The notes: generated by a model not told the origin, from the letters alone. A stretch of DNA of 64,000 bases from Parafrankia elaeagni (GCF_000374165.1 NZ_KB893717.1:62001-126000), one strand, 5' to 3'; counted from the first letter of the stretch, positions 9,514 to 19,316 are shown. Made by a program: numbers and translations.

Positions 9514-10140
9514 CGGCGCATCTCACGCCCTCCCGCCGACATGCCCCGTTAACCTCCCGTTCCTACCGGCCGATCGGTAAGCAGAGCAAGAACCCGGCCC
9601 CTGTGACACCACACTCATCTGCCCTCACCCGCCGATGAGTGACGCTGCGTGATGCCCCGCCCGGGCCCGTTGGCCGGCCTGCCGCCCCTCCCGACTCGCC
9701 GGCTGGCGGCCAAGTGACAGTGAGATAAACCAACAGCGAACAACCCTCGGCTATTTCCACCACATTGGAACCTTTGTCCTACCCGCCTGTCGGATGTTCG
9801 ACACAGGACGGCCATGAGGGCATTCCGGCCACACCACGCCCAGACGGCTGACATGGGACTCCGGCCGGCCGTAGGCCGCATATCGGTGTCCGTCACGCCC
9901 TGCCCCCCGGCCGAGACATCACCCACAGCAGTCCTCCGGACAGCCACGCTATGTCCAATATCACATTCATCGCGGACGGCACGGCAACCATCGCGCTCCG
10001 CAGACACGCCGGTTCACGGCGAAGGACCGCAAAATTGACGAGACGGACCTTTGCGGCAGGGCCTCCTTCCCACCTGCCGGAGACCGCGAACCGTGTTACT
10101 CCGGAGCTACCGCACACCCAGGGCCGAAGGGAGAAACATC
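9514..10140. other. intergenic region without recognisable gene
   Basis: 627 bases between divergent genes. Reading frames here give Arg/Ser-rich peptides with no motif. It must hold the promoters of the PAP2 gene (left) and the DUF1918 gene (right), but no clear -35/-10 pair can be named. Confidence 0.5.
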
Positions 10141-10347
10141 ATGTACGCATCGGTAGGCGACCGCTTCGTCGTCCACGGCCGCACGGTGGGAGACCCGGAG
10201 CGCCACGGGTCGATCATCGAGGTCCGCGGGACGGGCGGCGGGCCGCCGTTCATGGTCCGCTGGGATGACGGGCACGAGGGGCTGTTCTTCCCCGGCGCCG
10301 ATTCCACCATCGAGCTGCGGCCGGCGCGCGAGCACGTGACGGTATGA
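10141..10347 (+). CDS. DUF1918 domain-containing small protein
   Basis: 68 aa. The sequence matches the actinobacterial DUF1918 pattern: a start with VGDRFVVHGRTVGDPERHGSIIEVRG, then PPFMVRWDDGHEGLFFPGAD. The fold is a small SH3-like beta barrel; function unknown. It ends close after the domain, so it is a single-domain member. AAGGGAG lies 7 bases before the ATG. The RND exporter gene begins 152 bases downstream in the same direction. Confidence 0.9.
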   Translation: MYASVGDRFVVHGRTVGDPERHGSIIEVRGTGGGPPFMVRWDDGHEGLFFPGADSTIELRPAREHVTV

Positions 10348-10499
10348 GCACCTGAGGATGCGTTCCACGGTCCGGGCAAAAATTCCGGGTCGTGGGGGTC
10401 GGCACCCGGATGTGATGTGCGCTATACACCTTGCAAACCGATCTCCGGGCGGTTCGAACGGCCGCCCGGGCGCCACGTTGATCCCCGGAGAGCATCCTG

Positions 10500-13049
10500 A
10501 TGCCAAGTTCGCCAGTGCCGTCGGACGGATCCGCCCGAGGCGGCAGATCGACCCGTTTCTGGTCGGGCCTGGGTCGCGTGGTCGGACGCCGGACTGGCAT
10601 GGTCGCGGCGGTTGCCGCGCTCGTCACCGTGGTGCTGGGGTTCGGCCTGACCAGGCTGGAGTTCACCACCGGTCAGGAGAACTACCTCAACCCCGACTCC
10701 CAGGTCGCCAAGGACAACGTCGCCTACCAGCAGCTTTTCGGCGGCCAGGCGATGATCACACTCTTCACCACGAAGCCGGACGCCGACCTGGTCGACCTCT
10801 TCACACCCGGCAACGTCCAGAAGTTCCGTGAGCTGTCCACCAGCCTGGAGAAGGACCCCGGTGTCGAGAGTGTGATCACTCCACTTACGGCGCTCGAGTT
10901 TACCGAGAATCTTGTCACCAGCCCGGACGGACAGATTCTGCACAGTCCGGCAGCCAAGATCCTGCTTGCCGCCCAGGGCCGCGATCCGGATCCGAGGTCC
11001 GCTGAACTGCGTTTGGCCGACTCACTCCGCACGCTGGAACGCATCAACAGCATTCCAGCGGATCAGCGTTCGGTTGAGGACGCCGCCTGGATCGAATTCC
11101 TCCTTTACGACAACACCGGCGCGGTCCGCAAGTCGCTGCAGTCCTTCTTCCCGACCGAGCACACCGCCCAGATGATCGTGCGGCTGCAGGGCAATGCGTC
11201 GATCGAGGAGGAGGGCGAGGGCGCCACCGTCACCGAGGCCGCGATGGCACGCATGACCTTCGACAACGTCGACGTCATGACGACCGGTGCAGCCGTGCTC
11301 CTGCGGGACATCAACGACTACCTGCGGGGCGGGTTCCTCACCCTCGGTGGTATCTCACTGGTCATCATGGCCGGTCTGCTGCTGGTCGCGTTCGCTGTCC
11401 GCTGGCGGCTGCTGCCCCTGGCCGTGGTGGGTGTCGGACTGGTCTGGGCCTTCGGCCTCGCCGGCTACCTGGGCATCCCGCTGTCGGTGGTGACGATCGC
11501 CGGCATGCCCGTCCTGCTCGGTGTCGGCATCGACTTCGCGGTGCAGCTGCACAGCCGGGTCGAGGAGGAGGCCCAGCTCGACCGGGCCCTTGATCCGGTC
11601 GCGGAGGCGCTGGCGCGGCTCATGCCCGCACTGGCGCTGGCCGCCGTCGCCGGGGTCGTCGCGTTCCTCGCTCTGGAGTTCAGCGAGGTGCCGATGATCC
11701 GCGACTTCGGCGTGCTGCTGGCGATCGGGCTGCCCGTCATCGTGCTCGCGACAGTGCTGCTGAGTGCCGCCTCGCTCGGCTTCCGCGAGCGCCGGGCACC
11801 GACCGCACCGAAGGACTACTCCCGCGGCCCGCTCGGGCGGACTGTGGTCTGGCTCGGGTCACTGCCCCGCGCGGCCGCGATCCCGCTCGTCGTGCTCTCC
11901 ACCGCGATCTTCGCCGGCGGTCTGGTCGTCGAGGGCGATCTGAAGGTCCAGACCGACCCGGAGAAGTGGGTCAGCCAGGACTCCCAGGTCGTGCACAACA
12001 TCCAGGACCTCAAGGCGCAGACGGGCTCCAGCAGCGAGCTCGGCGTCTTCATCCAGTCGGACGACATCTTCGACGACCGGACGGTCCGGTTCGTCCACGA
12101 CCTCGCCCATCAGCAGCTCGACGAGCACCCCCGCGAGCTGTTGACCGTGTCAAGCCTCGTGACCACCATCAGCTTCCTCATGGAGGTGCCCGGCACCACG
12201 CTGCTCGCGCCGACCGGCGAGGACATCCGGCTGGCCTACGAGGTCACCCCGGAGCCGATCAGGCAGAGCACCGTCAACGCGGACGGCCGGGCGCTCAACA
12301 TGATCTTCCGGACCGGGCCGGGGGCACTGGAGGAACGTGCCGTCGTCGTGAACCACATCCGGGACTCGGTCGCACCTCCCGAGGGGATCCGCGCCACACC
12401 GTCCGGGCTTGCCGTGGTCGGCACGGGGCTGCTGGAGAACTTCGAGAAGAACCGGGTGGAGCTGACCTACTTCGCGCTGATCGGCGTCTTCCTCATCCTG
12501 CTCCTGCGGTACCTGAACATCGTCCGCGCGGTGGTCTCCGTGGTTCCGGTGCTGATCGCGGTGGGCCTCACCGCGATCGTCTCCCACCTCGCGGGCTTCG
12601 AGCTCAGCCCGCTGACGGCGGTCGGCGGCCCGCTGGTGATCGCGCTCTGCGCGGAGTTCACCACTCTGATCGTGATGCGCCACGTCGAGGAGCGGCGGCG
12701 CGGACGCGACCCGCAGGCGGCCACCGAAGAGGCCGCGGCCCGGACCGGGCGGGCCTTCATGGTGTCGGCACTGGCCGCAGTGATCGGAATCGTGGTCCTC
12801 GCGTTCAGCTCGCTGCCGCTGCTGCGGGACTTCGGCCTGGTCGTGGCCCTGAACGTCGGCATCGCGCTGCTCTCCGCCCTGATCGTGCTGCCGCCGCTGC
12901 TCCTGTGGGCGGACGAGCGCGGCTGGGTCTACCGCGAGTCGCGGGGCGTGCCGCCGGAAGCCGGTCCGCGGGTCGCTGCGGCCGGTGCCTCGGCCTCCCC
13001 TGCGTCGACGGCCACCGAGCCCGGGGCGGGCGGTCCGGCCGGCGGCTGA
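10500..13049 (+). CDS. RND/MMPL-family exporter (HAE3-like)
   Basis: 849 aa, about 12 transmembrane segments in the duplicated RND layout: TM1 near residue 40, a periplasmic loop, TM2-6 at about 275-420, TM7 near 455, a loop, and TM8-12 at about 640-815. The two TM blocks have the internal similarity expected of MMPL domains (AGMPVLLGVGIDFAVQLHSR and VGGPLVIALCAEFTTLIVMR). The family moves lipids, hopanoids or hydrophobic compounds with proton motive force. No accessory lipoprotein or biosynthetic gene is adjacent, so the cargo is unknown. The start is ATG at 10500, with GGAGAG about 10 bases upstream. The C-terminal 40 residues are Ala/Gly/Pro-rich. Confidence 0.88.
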   Translation: MPSSPVPSDGSARGGRSTRFWSGLGRVVGRRTGMVAAVAALVTVVLGFGLTRLEFTTGQENYLNPDSQVAKDNVAYQQLFGGQAMITLFTTKPDADLVDLFTPGNVQKFRELSTSLEKDPGVESVITPLTALEFTENLVTSPDGQILHSPAAKILLAAQGRDPDPRSAELRLADSLRTLERINSIPADQRSVEDAAWIEFLLYDNTGAVRKSLQSFFPTEHTAQMIVRLQGNASIEEEGEGATVTEAAMARMTFDNVDVMTTGAAVLLRDINDYLRGGFLTLGGISLVIMAGLLLVAFAVRWRLLPLAVVGVGLVWAFGLAGYLGIPLSVVTIAGMPVLLGVGIDFAVQLHSRVEEEAQLDRALDPVAEALARLMPALALAAVAGVVAFLALEFSEVPMIRDFGVLLAIGLPVIVLATVLLSAASLGFRERRAPTAPKDYSRGPLGRTVVWLGSLPRAAAIPLVVLSTAIFAGGLVVEGDLKVQTDPEKWVSQDSQVVHNIQDLKAQTGSSSELGVFIQSDDIFDDRTVRFVHDLAHQQLDEHPRELLTVSSLVTTISFLMEVPGTTLLAPTGEDIRLAYEVTPEPIRQSTVNADGRALNMIFRTGPGALEERAVVVNHIRDSVAPPEGIRATPSGLAVVGTGLLENFEKNRVELTYFALIGVFLILLLRYLNIVRAVVSVVPVLIAVGLTAIVSHLAGFELSPLTAVGGPLVIALCAEFTTLIVMRHVEERRRGRDPQAATEEAAARTGRAFMVSALAAVIGIVVLAFSSLPLLRDFGLVVALNVGIALLSALIVLPPLLLWADERGWVYRESRGVPPEAGPRVAAAGASASPASTATEPGAGGPAGG

Positions 13050-13061
13050 TGTGACGCGACC

Positions 13062-13087
13062 GGACCGGGTCTTCGCCGTTCCGGTCC
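13062..13087 (+). terminator. hairpin after the RND exporter
   Basis: GGACCGG (13062-13068) pairs with CCGGTCC (13081-13087) across a 12-nt loop, starting 12 bases after the stop. There is no T-tract, as is usual in high-GC actinobacteria, so this is a plausible terminator only. Confidence 0.45.
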
Positions 13088-13115
13088 ACTGTGGCACGCT
13101 CAACTGACTCGTACC

Positions 13116-13195
13116 TTCGCCTGCCGACGGCAGTCCGACAGGCCGCCGGCAGGCGAACCGTGACACCGCAGTGGAGGCTCGGCAGCCATCCGAGC
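13116..13195 (+). promoter_or_regulatory. structured leader upstream of ahcY (two hairpins)
   Basis: A perfect 11-bp stem (13116-13126 with 13147-13157, 20-nt loop) is followed by GCTCGG (13177-13182) pairing with CCGAGC (13190-13195) across a 7-nt loop. The second stem ends 5 bases before the ahcY Shine-Dalgarno. ahcY is a known target of SAH-sensing RNAs in other bacteria. The order of elements does not match the SAH riboswitch consensus I know, so I call it only a candidate regulatory leader. The first stem could instead be a terminator of the upstream gene. Confidence 0.45.
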
Positions 13196-13211
13196 GCAAT
13201 GAGGAGAGGGC

Positions 13212-14648
13212 ATGACTTTCGACTTCAAGGTCGCGGATCTCGCGCTGGCCGAGTTCGGCCGCAAGGAGATCCGGCTTGCCGAGCACGAGATGCCCGGGCT
13301 GATGGCGACCCGCGCCGAGTACGCGGCCAGCCAGCCCCTCAAGGGCGCCCGGATCATGGGCTCGCTGCACATGACGATCCAGACCGCGGTCCTGATCGAG
13401 ACGCTGGTCGCGCTCGGTGCCGACGTGCGGTGGGTCTCCTGCAACATCTTCTCCACCCAGGACCACGCGGCGGCCGCCGTGGTCGTCGGGCGGAACGGCT
13501 CCAAGGACGACCCGCAGGGCGTACCCGTCTTCGCCTGGAAGGGCGAGACGCTGGAGGAGTACTGGTGGTGCACCGACCAGGCGCTGGCCTGGCCGGACGG
13601 CGGCGCCCCCAACATGATCCTCGACGACGGTGGTGACGCGACCCTCCTCGTCCACAAGGGCGCCGAGTTCGAGCGGGCGGGCGCGGTCCCCGCGACCGAC
13701 CCCTCGGACTCCGAGGAGTACGCGATCATCCTGGACACGCTGCGCCGGACGATCTCCGAGAAGCCCGGCCGGTGGACCGCCGCCGCCTCCTCGATCAAGG
13801 GTGTCACCGAGGAGACCACGACCGGTGTGCACCGGCTGTACGAGATGGCCCGGGCGGGCACACTGGCCTTCCCGGCCATCAACGTGAACGACTCGGTCAC
13901 CAAGTCGAAGTTCGACAACAAGTACGGCTGCCGCCACTCCGTCATCGACGGGCTGAACCGGGCGACCGACGTGCTCATCGGTGGCAAGGTCGCGGTCGTC
14001 GCCGGTTACGGCGACGTCGGCAAGGGCTGCGCGGACGCCCTTCGCGGTCAGGGTGCCCGGGTCATCGTCACCGAGATCGACCCGATCTGCGCCCTGCAGG
14101 CCGCGATGGACGGCTTCCAGGTCCTCACCCTCGAGGACGTCGTCTCGACCGCCGACATCTTCGTGACGACCACCGGCAACTACGACATCATCACGGCGAA
14201 GCACATGGCCGCGATGAAGCACCAGGCGATCGTCTCCAACATCGGCCACTTCGACAACGAGATCGACATGGCCGGCCTGGCGAAGATCGAGGGCATCGAA
14301 AAGATCAACATCAAGCCGCAGGTCGACGAGTGGGTGTTCCCGGACGGGCACTCGATCATCGTGCTGGCCGAGGGCCGGCTGATGAACCTCGGCTGCGCCA
14401 CCGGCCACCCGAGCTTCGTCATGTCGAACAGCTTCACCAACCAGGTGATCGCGCAGATCGAGCTGTTCACCAAGACCGACCAGTACCCGCTCGGCGTGTA
14501 CGTCCTGCCGAAGCACCTGGACGAGAAGGTCGCCCGGCTGCACCTCGACGCGCTCGGCGTCAAGCTCACGACGCTGAGCAAGCAGCAGGCCGACTACATC
14601 GGCGTCCCGGTGGAGGGCCCGTACAAGGCGGACCACTACCGCTACTGA
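13212..14648 (+). CDS. ahcY: adenosylhomocysteinase (S-adenosyl-L-homocysteine hydrolase)
   Basis: 478 aa, full length. It hydrolyses SAH to adenosine and homocysteine in the cytosol, clearing the inhibitor made by methyltransferases. Visible signatures are [13 protein letters not shown] in the catalytic domain, [34 protein letters not shown] (substrate Lys/Asp region), the NAD-binding motif [25 protein letters not shown], and the C-terminal tail KADHYRY that completes the partner subunit's NAD site. An insertion near residue 100-140 ([18 protein letters not shown]) is usual for the long form. The ATG at 13212 follows GAGGAGAGG. It is preceded by a structured leader and followed by a strong hairpin. 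Confidence 0.98.
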   Translation: MTFDFKVADLALAEFGRKEIRLAEHEMPGLMATRAEYAASQPLKGARIMGSLHMTIQTAVLIETLVALGADVRWVSCNIFSTQDHAAAAVVVGRNGSKDDPQGVPVFAWKGETLEEYWWCTDQALAWPDGGAPNMILDDGGDATLLVHKGAEFERAGAVPATDPSDSEEYAIILDTLRRTISEKPGRWTAAASSIKGVTEETTTGVHRLYEMARAGTLAFPAINVNDSVTKSKFDNKYGCRHSVIDGLNRATDVLIGGKVAVVAGYGDVGKGCADALRGQGARVIVTEIDPICALQAAMDGFQVLTLEDVVSTADIFVTTTGNYDIITAKHMAAMKHQAIVSNIGHFDNEIDMAGLAKIEGIEKINIKPQVDEWVFPDGHSIIVLAEGRLMNLGCATGHPSFVMSNSFTNQVIAQIELFTKTDQYPLGVYVLPKHLDEKVARLHLDALGVKLTTLSKQQADYIGVPVEGPYKADHYRY

Positions 14649-14686
14649 TCGACCGGCTCGTCAGAAGCGCCAGAGCGCCAGAGCGT

Positions 14687-14724
14687 GCGAAGGGCCGTCC
14701 CGGTCGCCCGGGGCGGCCCTTCGC
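14687..14724. terminator. bidirectional terminator between ahcY and the secreted-protein gene
   Basis: A perfect 11-bp inverted repeat, GCGAAGGGCCG (14687-14697) with CGGCCCTTCGC (14714-14724), has a 16-nt loop and lies between two convergent genes. Confidence 0.7.
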
Positions 14725-14771
14725 CGTGTCCGAACCAGCTGCCCCGCCGGCCCCGTCGGTCAGGACGTCGG

Positions 14772-15437
14772 TCAGGACGTCGGCACAGGCAGGGCTCCGT
14801 CGATCGCCCCGGCCGCCGGGGCCTCGGGCGGGGCGGTGCGGAACCAGCACACAGCCGTCCAGATCGTGCCGGACCACGCCGCGTCGCTCCCGGCAGCAGG
14901 TTCCGCCGCACCGGCAGCGGCGTCGGTGGACTCCTCCTCCGCCGAGGCCAGCGTGTACCAGCCATCGGGTAGGTAGGCCCCCGAACGGGCCACTGTCGGG
15001 GTGTCGTAGTCGGCCGGGATCTCGTCGGGAACCACCAGCTCCCCCGCTCCTGGCGGGCACGCCAGCCCGTTGGACGCCGTGATCCGCGAGCCGGGCTGCC
15101 GACGCCCCGACCCGGTGTCACACAGCACCGCCGACCGGGGCGGCCAGAAGGCCGCCGTCTGCGCGTAGTAGCCCGCGGTCAGATGCACCGGTGCGCCCGG
15201 ATCGGGTTCCCCGGTCGGGTCCGCGACGTCGAACTGGCGGTCGCTGCGGCACTCCGCCGCCGGGGTGCCGCCCGCGTGCGCCGCGGGCTGACCGACGATC
15301 GCGAGAGAACCCACGGTGGTCAACACAGCCACCATGCCCACCCGGCCAGGGGCGCGTGATCGGTCCAGGCGATGCGAGCGTCCCACTCCGCGTGATCGAG
15401 GCGATCGATGTGGCAGGCGTGATCGTGGAAATGTCAT
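14772..15437 (-). CDS. secreted protein of unknown function
   Basis: 221 aa. The N-terminus is Arg-rich followed by a hydrophobic stretch (VGMVAVLTTVGSLAIVGQ) and an AHA-G cleavage-like site near residue 54, so it looks like a long signal peptide (Sec, or possibly Tat without a clear twin-Arg). The mature part has four or more cysteines and a WYTLASAEEE segment, then an Ala/Glu-rich stretch; no family is recognised. The ATG at 15437 is well placed after GGAGGGG. The gene is monocistronic, convergent with ahcY. Confidence 0.7.
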   Translation of the reverse strand: MTFPRSRLPHRSPRSRGVGRSHRLDRSRAPGRVGMVAVLTTVGSLAIVGQPAAHAGGTPAAECRSDRQFDVADPTGEPDPGAPVHLTAGYYAQTAAFWPPRSAVLCDTGSGRRQPGSRITASNGLACPPGAGELVVPDEIPADYDTPTVARSGAYLPDGWYTLASAEEESTDAAAGAAEPAAGSDAAWSGTIWTAVCWFRTAPPEAPAAGAIDGALPVPTS

Positions 15438-15899
15438 CAGCAGTACCCCTCCCTGTACGGGGAGTCAGACAAACATGTCGGACGGACGCCGACCCGCAGG
15501 TGCCGGGCAACACACGCCCTGTCGGCTTGACGACAGCCGGTGCCCGGACCTGACACCGCGGCGATCCGTGCCGGGTATACGCGCGCGGACGTCCGCACCC
15601 GCGCGGACAGTGGGTGCTTTCTGCCCCGCCATCCAGCCAGCGAATCACGACAAAACAATGCTGATACGCCGATCGGGGCCTGCGGACGACAGCCGGCCCA
15701 CAGCACGAACGACCCCAGATGAGGATGGTCCGGCCCGGAGGGGTAGGAATCCCTCAGACCCTCCGACCCTAGAGGAAGACGTGAATCGTCCAGACCTGAG
15801 GCCACCGGACCACACGACGCCAGCCAGGACCCCGGTCCCGGTCAGCACCTCGGCCGCGGCCGGGAGCTCGGCTCCCACCAGAAACCAGCGGGGCTGACC
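15438..15899. other. intergenic region between divergent genes
   Basis: 462 bases separating the secreted-protein gene and the amidase gene. It is somewhat AT-richer at 15640-15670. No conserved motif or convincing reading frame is seen; it should contain both promoters. Confidence 0.45.
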
Positions 15900-16694
15900 G
15901 TGCCGGCCACCCTTTACCCACCGGCACGGTATCGCCCCGTCCGGAACACCTCGGGCAGCATGACGCAGCCGACCCGGGGCCTGATTCCCCATGTCCAGGT
16001 CGGCACGGGCTCGCTGTTCGGCTGGTTCGACAATCCGGCCAGCGAGGTGAGCTCGCACCTGTGGCTGTCCAGGGGCGGCGAGTTCGAGCAGTACGTCCCG
16101 TTCGACCGGCGCGCCTGGGCACAGGCCGCCGGCAACCCGTTCTGGATCAGCGTCGAGTGCGAGGGGTACGACACCGAGGACTACGCGCCGATCCAGATCC
16201 AGCGGCTCGGTGAGCTGTTCGCCTGGGGGATCCGTGAGTTCGGCTGGCGGGCCGAGATCACCGATTCGACGAACGGCTACGGCATCGGCACCCACCGCAT
16301 GGGTGGCGCCTCCTGGGGCGGCCACTCCTGCCCCGGGAACATCCGGGCGAACCGCCGCGGTGACATCCTCGCCGCAGCGGTGGGCGCGCCCTCGTTCGCG
16401 GACCCTCGCCAACGCTATGCGGGCATGCCCACCCTGCGGGAGGGCTCCCGCGGCGCGGCCGTGGTCACACTGCAGAACGCGCTGAACATCATCTTCGGGC
16501 ACGAGGCGACGTCCGGTGACCCCTTCAGGCTCGTCCCGGACGGGGCCTACGGTCCGCAGACCGCCGCCCGGGTGGCCTCGCTGCAGCGTTACGCGACGCC
16601 CTGGTTCGGGCGCATCCCCGACGACGGCATCTGCGGCCCCGCCACCTGGCGCAAGATCGGTTATGTGCTCACCGGAATAAACCGGCAGGTCTGA
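15900..16694 (+). CDS. N-acetylmuramoyl-L-alanine amidase (amidase_2/PGRP type) with peptidoglycan-binding domain
   Basis: 264 aa. Residues about 15-160 are an amidase_2 domain: LIPHVQVGTGSLFGWF, SSHLWLSRGGEFEQYV, and a C-terminal zinc site GGHSCPGNIRANR (His and Cys ligands). Residues about 175-255 are a PG_binding_1 domain (LREGSRGAAVVTLQNALN ... PDGAYGPQTAARVASLQ). It would cut the bond between N-acetylmuramic acid and L-Ala. There is no signal peptide, so it could be a phage-type endolysin, be exported by a non-classical route, or act in the cytosol on recycled muropeptides. The start is GTG at 15900 (domain similarity begins before the ATG at 15960). No phage genes are nearby. Confidence 0.85.
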   Translation: MPATLYPPARYRPVRNTSGSMTQPTRGLIPHVQVGTGSLFGWFDNPASEVSSHLWLSRGGEFEQYVPFDRRAWAQAAGNPFWISVECEGYDTEDYAPIQIQRLGELFAWGIREFGWRAEITDSTNGYGIGTHRMGGASWGGHSCPGNIRANRRGDILAAAVGAPSFADPRQRYAGMPTLREGSRGAAVVTLQNALNIIFGHEATSGDPFRLVPDGAYGPQTAARVASLQRYATPWFGRIPDDGICGPATWRKIGYVLTGINRQV

Positions 16695-16793
16695 CGCCGC
16701 CGGGCCGGGCCGCGGGCGCCGGGCAGACACCGGCCGTCCTCGCCCGGAGCCGACCCCGCGACCCCGCGCGCCCGCGCGCCCGCGCGCCCGCGC

Positions 16794-18161
16794 TCAGGCC
16801 TGGCGCAGCGCGTCGGCGAACGAGACGCGGGCACCGGTGCGCAGCACCGCGTTGTGGTAGATCCGCCCGGTGACCCGCAGGAGCACACCGATCAGCGCGA
16901 GTGCCAGCAGGACCGAGACGACGAGCTGCCAGACCGGCGCGACCCCGAGCGCGATCCGCATCGGCATGAGGACCGGGGAGAACAACGGCACCATCGACAG
17001 CACGGCGATGAGGCCGTTGTCAGGGTCTCCGGGCACGACCGAGACGCCCAGCACCCAGGGGACGACGAGCGCCAGGACGATGGGGCTGGAAATACCGCCG
17101 AGGTCCTCCTGCCGGGAGACCATCGCGCCGATCGCGGCGAAGGGCAGCGCGTACAGGAAGAACCCGATCACGTACCAGACCACGGACCAGACCACAGTTC
17201 CGGTCGCCTCGTTCGACGGCAGCGTGAGCGCGCCGGTGACCAGCGAGGCCGCCAGCCCGCCGCCGGCGAGAACCACCATCTGGATCAGCGCGACGATCCC
17301 GATGCCCAGGACCTTGCCTGCCATCAGCGTCCATGGCCGGACCGTGGACAGCAGCAGTTCGACGACCCGGCTCGACTTCTCCTCCACCACGCCCTGGGAC
17401 ACCGCAGGCCCGTACAGCATCAGCCCCATGTAGATCAGCAGTGCCGAGGCGATCCCGAGGACGAGACGCTCGCTCTGGTGGTCGGGCGCCGGATCGAGCG
17501 CGGTGACCTGGACGTCGGCGGCGGCCACCGTCTCGTTGACCTGGGCCGGGTCGCCTCCGAGCACACTGATCTCGTTGTCGAGCACCTGCTGGCGCGCCAG
17601 AACGGCCAGGACGCCACGCAGGTCGTCGCTCAGATCCTCCCGGACCGCGACCCGCAGCCCGCTCGGTGCCGCGGTGACGAGCGCGTCCAGGTCGCCGTCG
17701 GAGACCTCGCGCAGACCGGCGGCCTCGTCGGGGACCTCCCGCGTGGTGACGTCGATGTCCAGGCTTGTGGCGACGGCCGCGAGCGGGCTGGTGAGCGCGG
17801 ACTCCGCCGCGACGACGCCGACCGACTCCGAGGACTCCCGGCCGCTCACCAGATCGATCACTATCGCGGCCCCGACCAGGAGGACGAGCAGGGCGCCGGT
17901 CGTGATCAGAAAGACCTTGGAACGCAACCGCAGGCCGAGCTCGCGGCCAGCGACCAGGCGCACCGTGGCCCAGGGGCTCAGTGCCGGGTAGAGCCCGTCG
18001 GCGCCCCCGTCCCCGCTCCCACCGGCCCCGCCGCTCCCGCCGCTCCCACCGGCCCCGCCGTTCCCGCCGGCCCCGCCAGCTGTCGGGGTCCCGCCCTGCA
18101 TCGGGATGCCGGGGCCTGCACGCGGGCCGCCGGTAGGACCGAGATCGGCTTCCTGGTTCAC
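16794..18161 (-). CDS. ABC-2 type permease (NatB-like)
   Basis: 455 aa. A Gly/Ser-rich N-terminal tail (about 60 residues) precedes TM1 (VFLITTGALLVLLVGAAIVI). A large extracytoplasmic domain follows, then five or six TM segments from about residue 250 on, with the typical GVVEEKSSRVVELLLSTVRPWTLMAGKVLGIG motif of NatB/YhaP permeases. The GTG start at 18161 overlaps the ATPase stop by 4 nt (GTGA), giving translational coupling. Together with the ATPase it forms an exporter; the family includes Na+ and drug or peptide exporters, substrate unknown. Confidence 0.85.
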   Translation of the reverse strand: MNQEADLGPTGGPRAGPGIPMQGGTPTAGGAGGNGGAGGSGGSGGAGGSGDGGADGLYPALSPWATVRLVAGRELGLRLRSKVFLITTGALLVLLVGAAIVIDLVSGRESSESVGVVAAESALTSPLAAVATSLDIDVTTREVPDEAAGLREVSDGDLDALVTAAPSGLRVAVREDLSDDLRGVLAVLARQQVLDNEISVLGGDPAQVNETVAAADVQVTALDPAPDHQSERLVLGIASALLIYMGLMLYGPAVSQGVVEEKSSRVVELLLSTVRPWTLMAGKVLGIGIVALIQMVVLAGGGLAASLVTGALTLPSNEATGTVVWSVVWYVIGFFLYALPFAAIGAMVSRQEDLGGISSPIVLALVVPWVLGVSVVPGDPDNGLIAVLSMVPLFSPVLMPMRIALGVAPVWQLVVSVLLALALIGVLLRVTGRIYHNAVLRTGARVSFADALRQA

Positions 18162-19162
18162 GCCCTCGTCCCCTCGTCCACCGTTCTCGTCCCCTCGTCC
18201 ACCGTTCTCGTCCGGTCGCCTGCCGCCGTCCGGTCGCCCGGCGCTTCGCTGGCACCGGCGTCGCCCGCGCTCACCGCGGAGCGGAAAAGCTCGGACAGTG
18301 ACGGCCGGCGCCGCCGGAACTCCCGGACCGGCCCGGCGGCCAGCGCCCGGCGCAGCAGATCCTGGTCGTCCGCGCCGGGTGCGAGGTCGACGACCGTGCG
18401 GTCGCCCTCGGTGTGCCGGACGGTGACGCCGGGCAGGTCCAGCGCCCAGCCGGAGGGGGCTCCGGGCACCTCGACGATGATCTGCTCGACACCGCCGGCC
18501 CGCAGCTCGTCGACCGCGCCGCACGCGACCATGCGTCCCGAGGCGACGATGCCGACGCGGTCGCAGAGCCGTTCGACGAGCTCCAGCTGATGGCTGGAGA
18601 ACACCACCGGAACCCCGGCGGCGCTCCGCTCGCGCAGCACCTGGCTCATCACGTCGACGGCCACCGGGTCCAGCCCGGAGAACGGCTCGTCGAGGACGAG
18701 AACCTCCGGGTCGTGGACGAGCGCGGCGGCCAGCTGCACCCGCTGCTGGTTGCCGAGGCTGAGGTTCTGGACCTCGTCGTCGCGGCGAGGGGCCACCCCG
18801 AGACGCTCCAGCCACGCCTCGGCGCTGCGGCCGGCGGCCGCGGCCGGCATCCCGTGCAGGCGGGCGAGGTAGACGATCTGGTCACGGACCTTCATCTTCG
18901 GGTAGAGGCCCCGCTCCTCCGGCATGTACCCGATACGGCGGCGCACGGCGAGGTCGACCGGCCGGCCGGCCCAGCGGACCTCGCCCGCGTCGGCGGCGAG
19001 AACCCCGAGCGCGATCCGCATGGTGGTGGTCTTGCCCGCGCCGTTGCTCCCGACGAACCCGAACAGCTCCCCGGCCCGGACGTCGAAGGTCATCCCGTCG
19101 AGGGCGATCACCTCTCCGTAGCGCTTGCGCACGCCGTCGATCTCGAGACGCCTGTCCGTCAC
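18158..19162 (-). CDS. ABC transporter ATP-binding protein (NatA-like)
   Basis: 334 aa. Walker A GSNGAGKTTT, Q-loop region IGYMPEERGLYPKMK, signature LSLGNQQRVQLAAALVHDPE, Walker B VLVLDEPFSGLDP, and H-loop SSHQLELVERL are all present. The C-terminal DUF4162-like extension is followed by a repeated TRTVDEG tail (21-nt direct repeat in the DNA at about 18160-18215). The start is GTG at 19162 because GGAGGTG sits 5 bases before it; ATG 19177 lies upstream of that ribosome-binding site. It is the first gene of the exporter operon and divergent from the SPFH gene. Confidence 0.9.
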   Translation of the reverse strand: MTDRRLEIDGVRKRYGEVIALDGMTFDVRAGELFGFVGSNGAGKTTTMRIALGVLAADAGEVRWAGRPVDLAVRRRIGYMPEERGLYPKMKVRDQIVYLARLHGMPAAAAGRSAEAWLERLGVAPRRDDEVQNLSLGNQQRVQLAAALVHDPEVLVLDEPFSGLDPVAVDVMSQVLRERSAAGVPVVFSSHQLELVERLCDRVGIVASGRMVACGAVDELRAGGVEQIIVEVPGAPSGWALDLPGVTVRHTEGDRTVVDLAPGADDQDLLRRALAAGPVREFRRRRPSLSELFRSAVSAGDAGASEAPGDRTAAGDRTRTVDEGTRTVDEGTRA

Positions 19163-19214
19163 CGGCCACCTCCACATAGCGCCCACCCCGTGGACGAGGC
19201 CATAGTAACCCGTT

Positions 19215-19230
19215 AAAGTGATATCACTTT
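19215..19230. promoter_or_regulatory. perfect 16-bp palindrome between divergent operons
   Basis: AAAGTGATATCACTTT, a perfect palindrome, sits 53 bases before the ABC ATPase start and 86 bases before the SPFH start; a further GATATC follows directly. Position and symmetry suggest a dimeric regulator's operator, or a promoter element, controlling one or both operons. The ribbon-helix-helix protein at 20283 is a candidate binder. Confidence 0.6.
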
Positions 19231-19316
19231 GATATCGGGGCCGGGTTCGCGGCGCGCGTCGCCGGACACATCCAGCCAGCGCGGTCCACCTCGCCCAGCA
19301 ATGCCTGGAGGCACTC

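Noticed and set aside
13116-13195. Canonical SAH riboswitch
   Set aside because: A GCTCGG/CCGAGC hairpin is present, but the order and flanking conserved bases do not match the consensus I know.
15900-16694. Prophage endolysin
   Set aside because: The amidase lacks a signal peptide, but there are no holin, tail, integrase or other phage genes around it.
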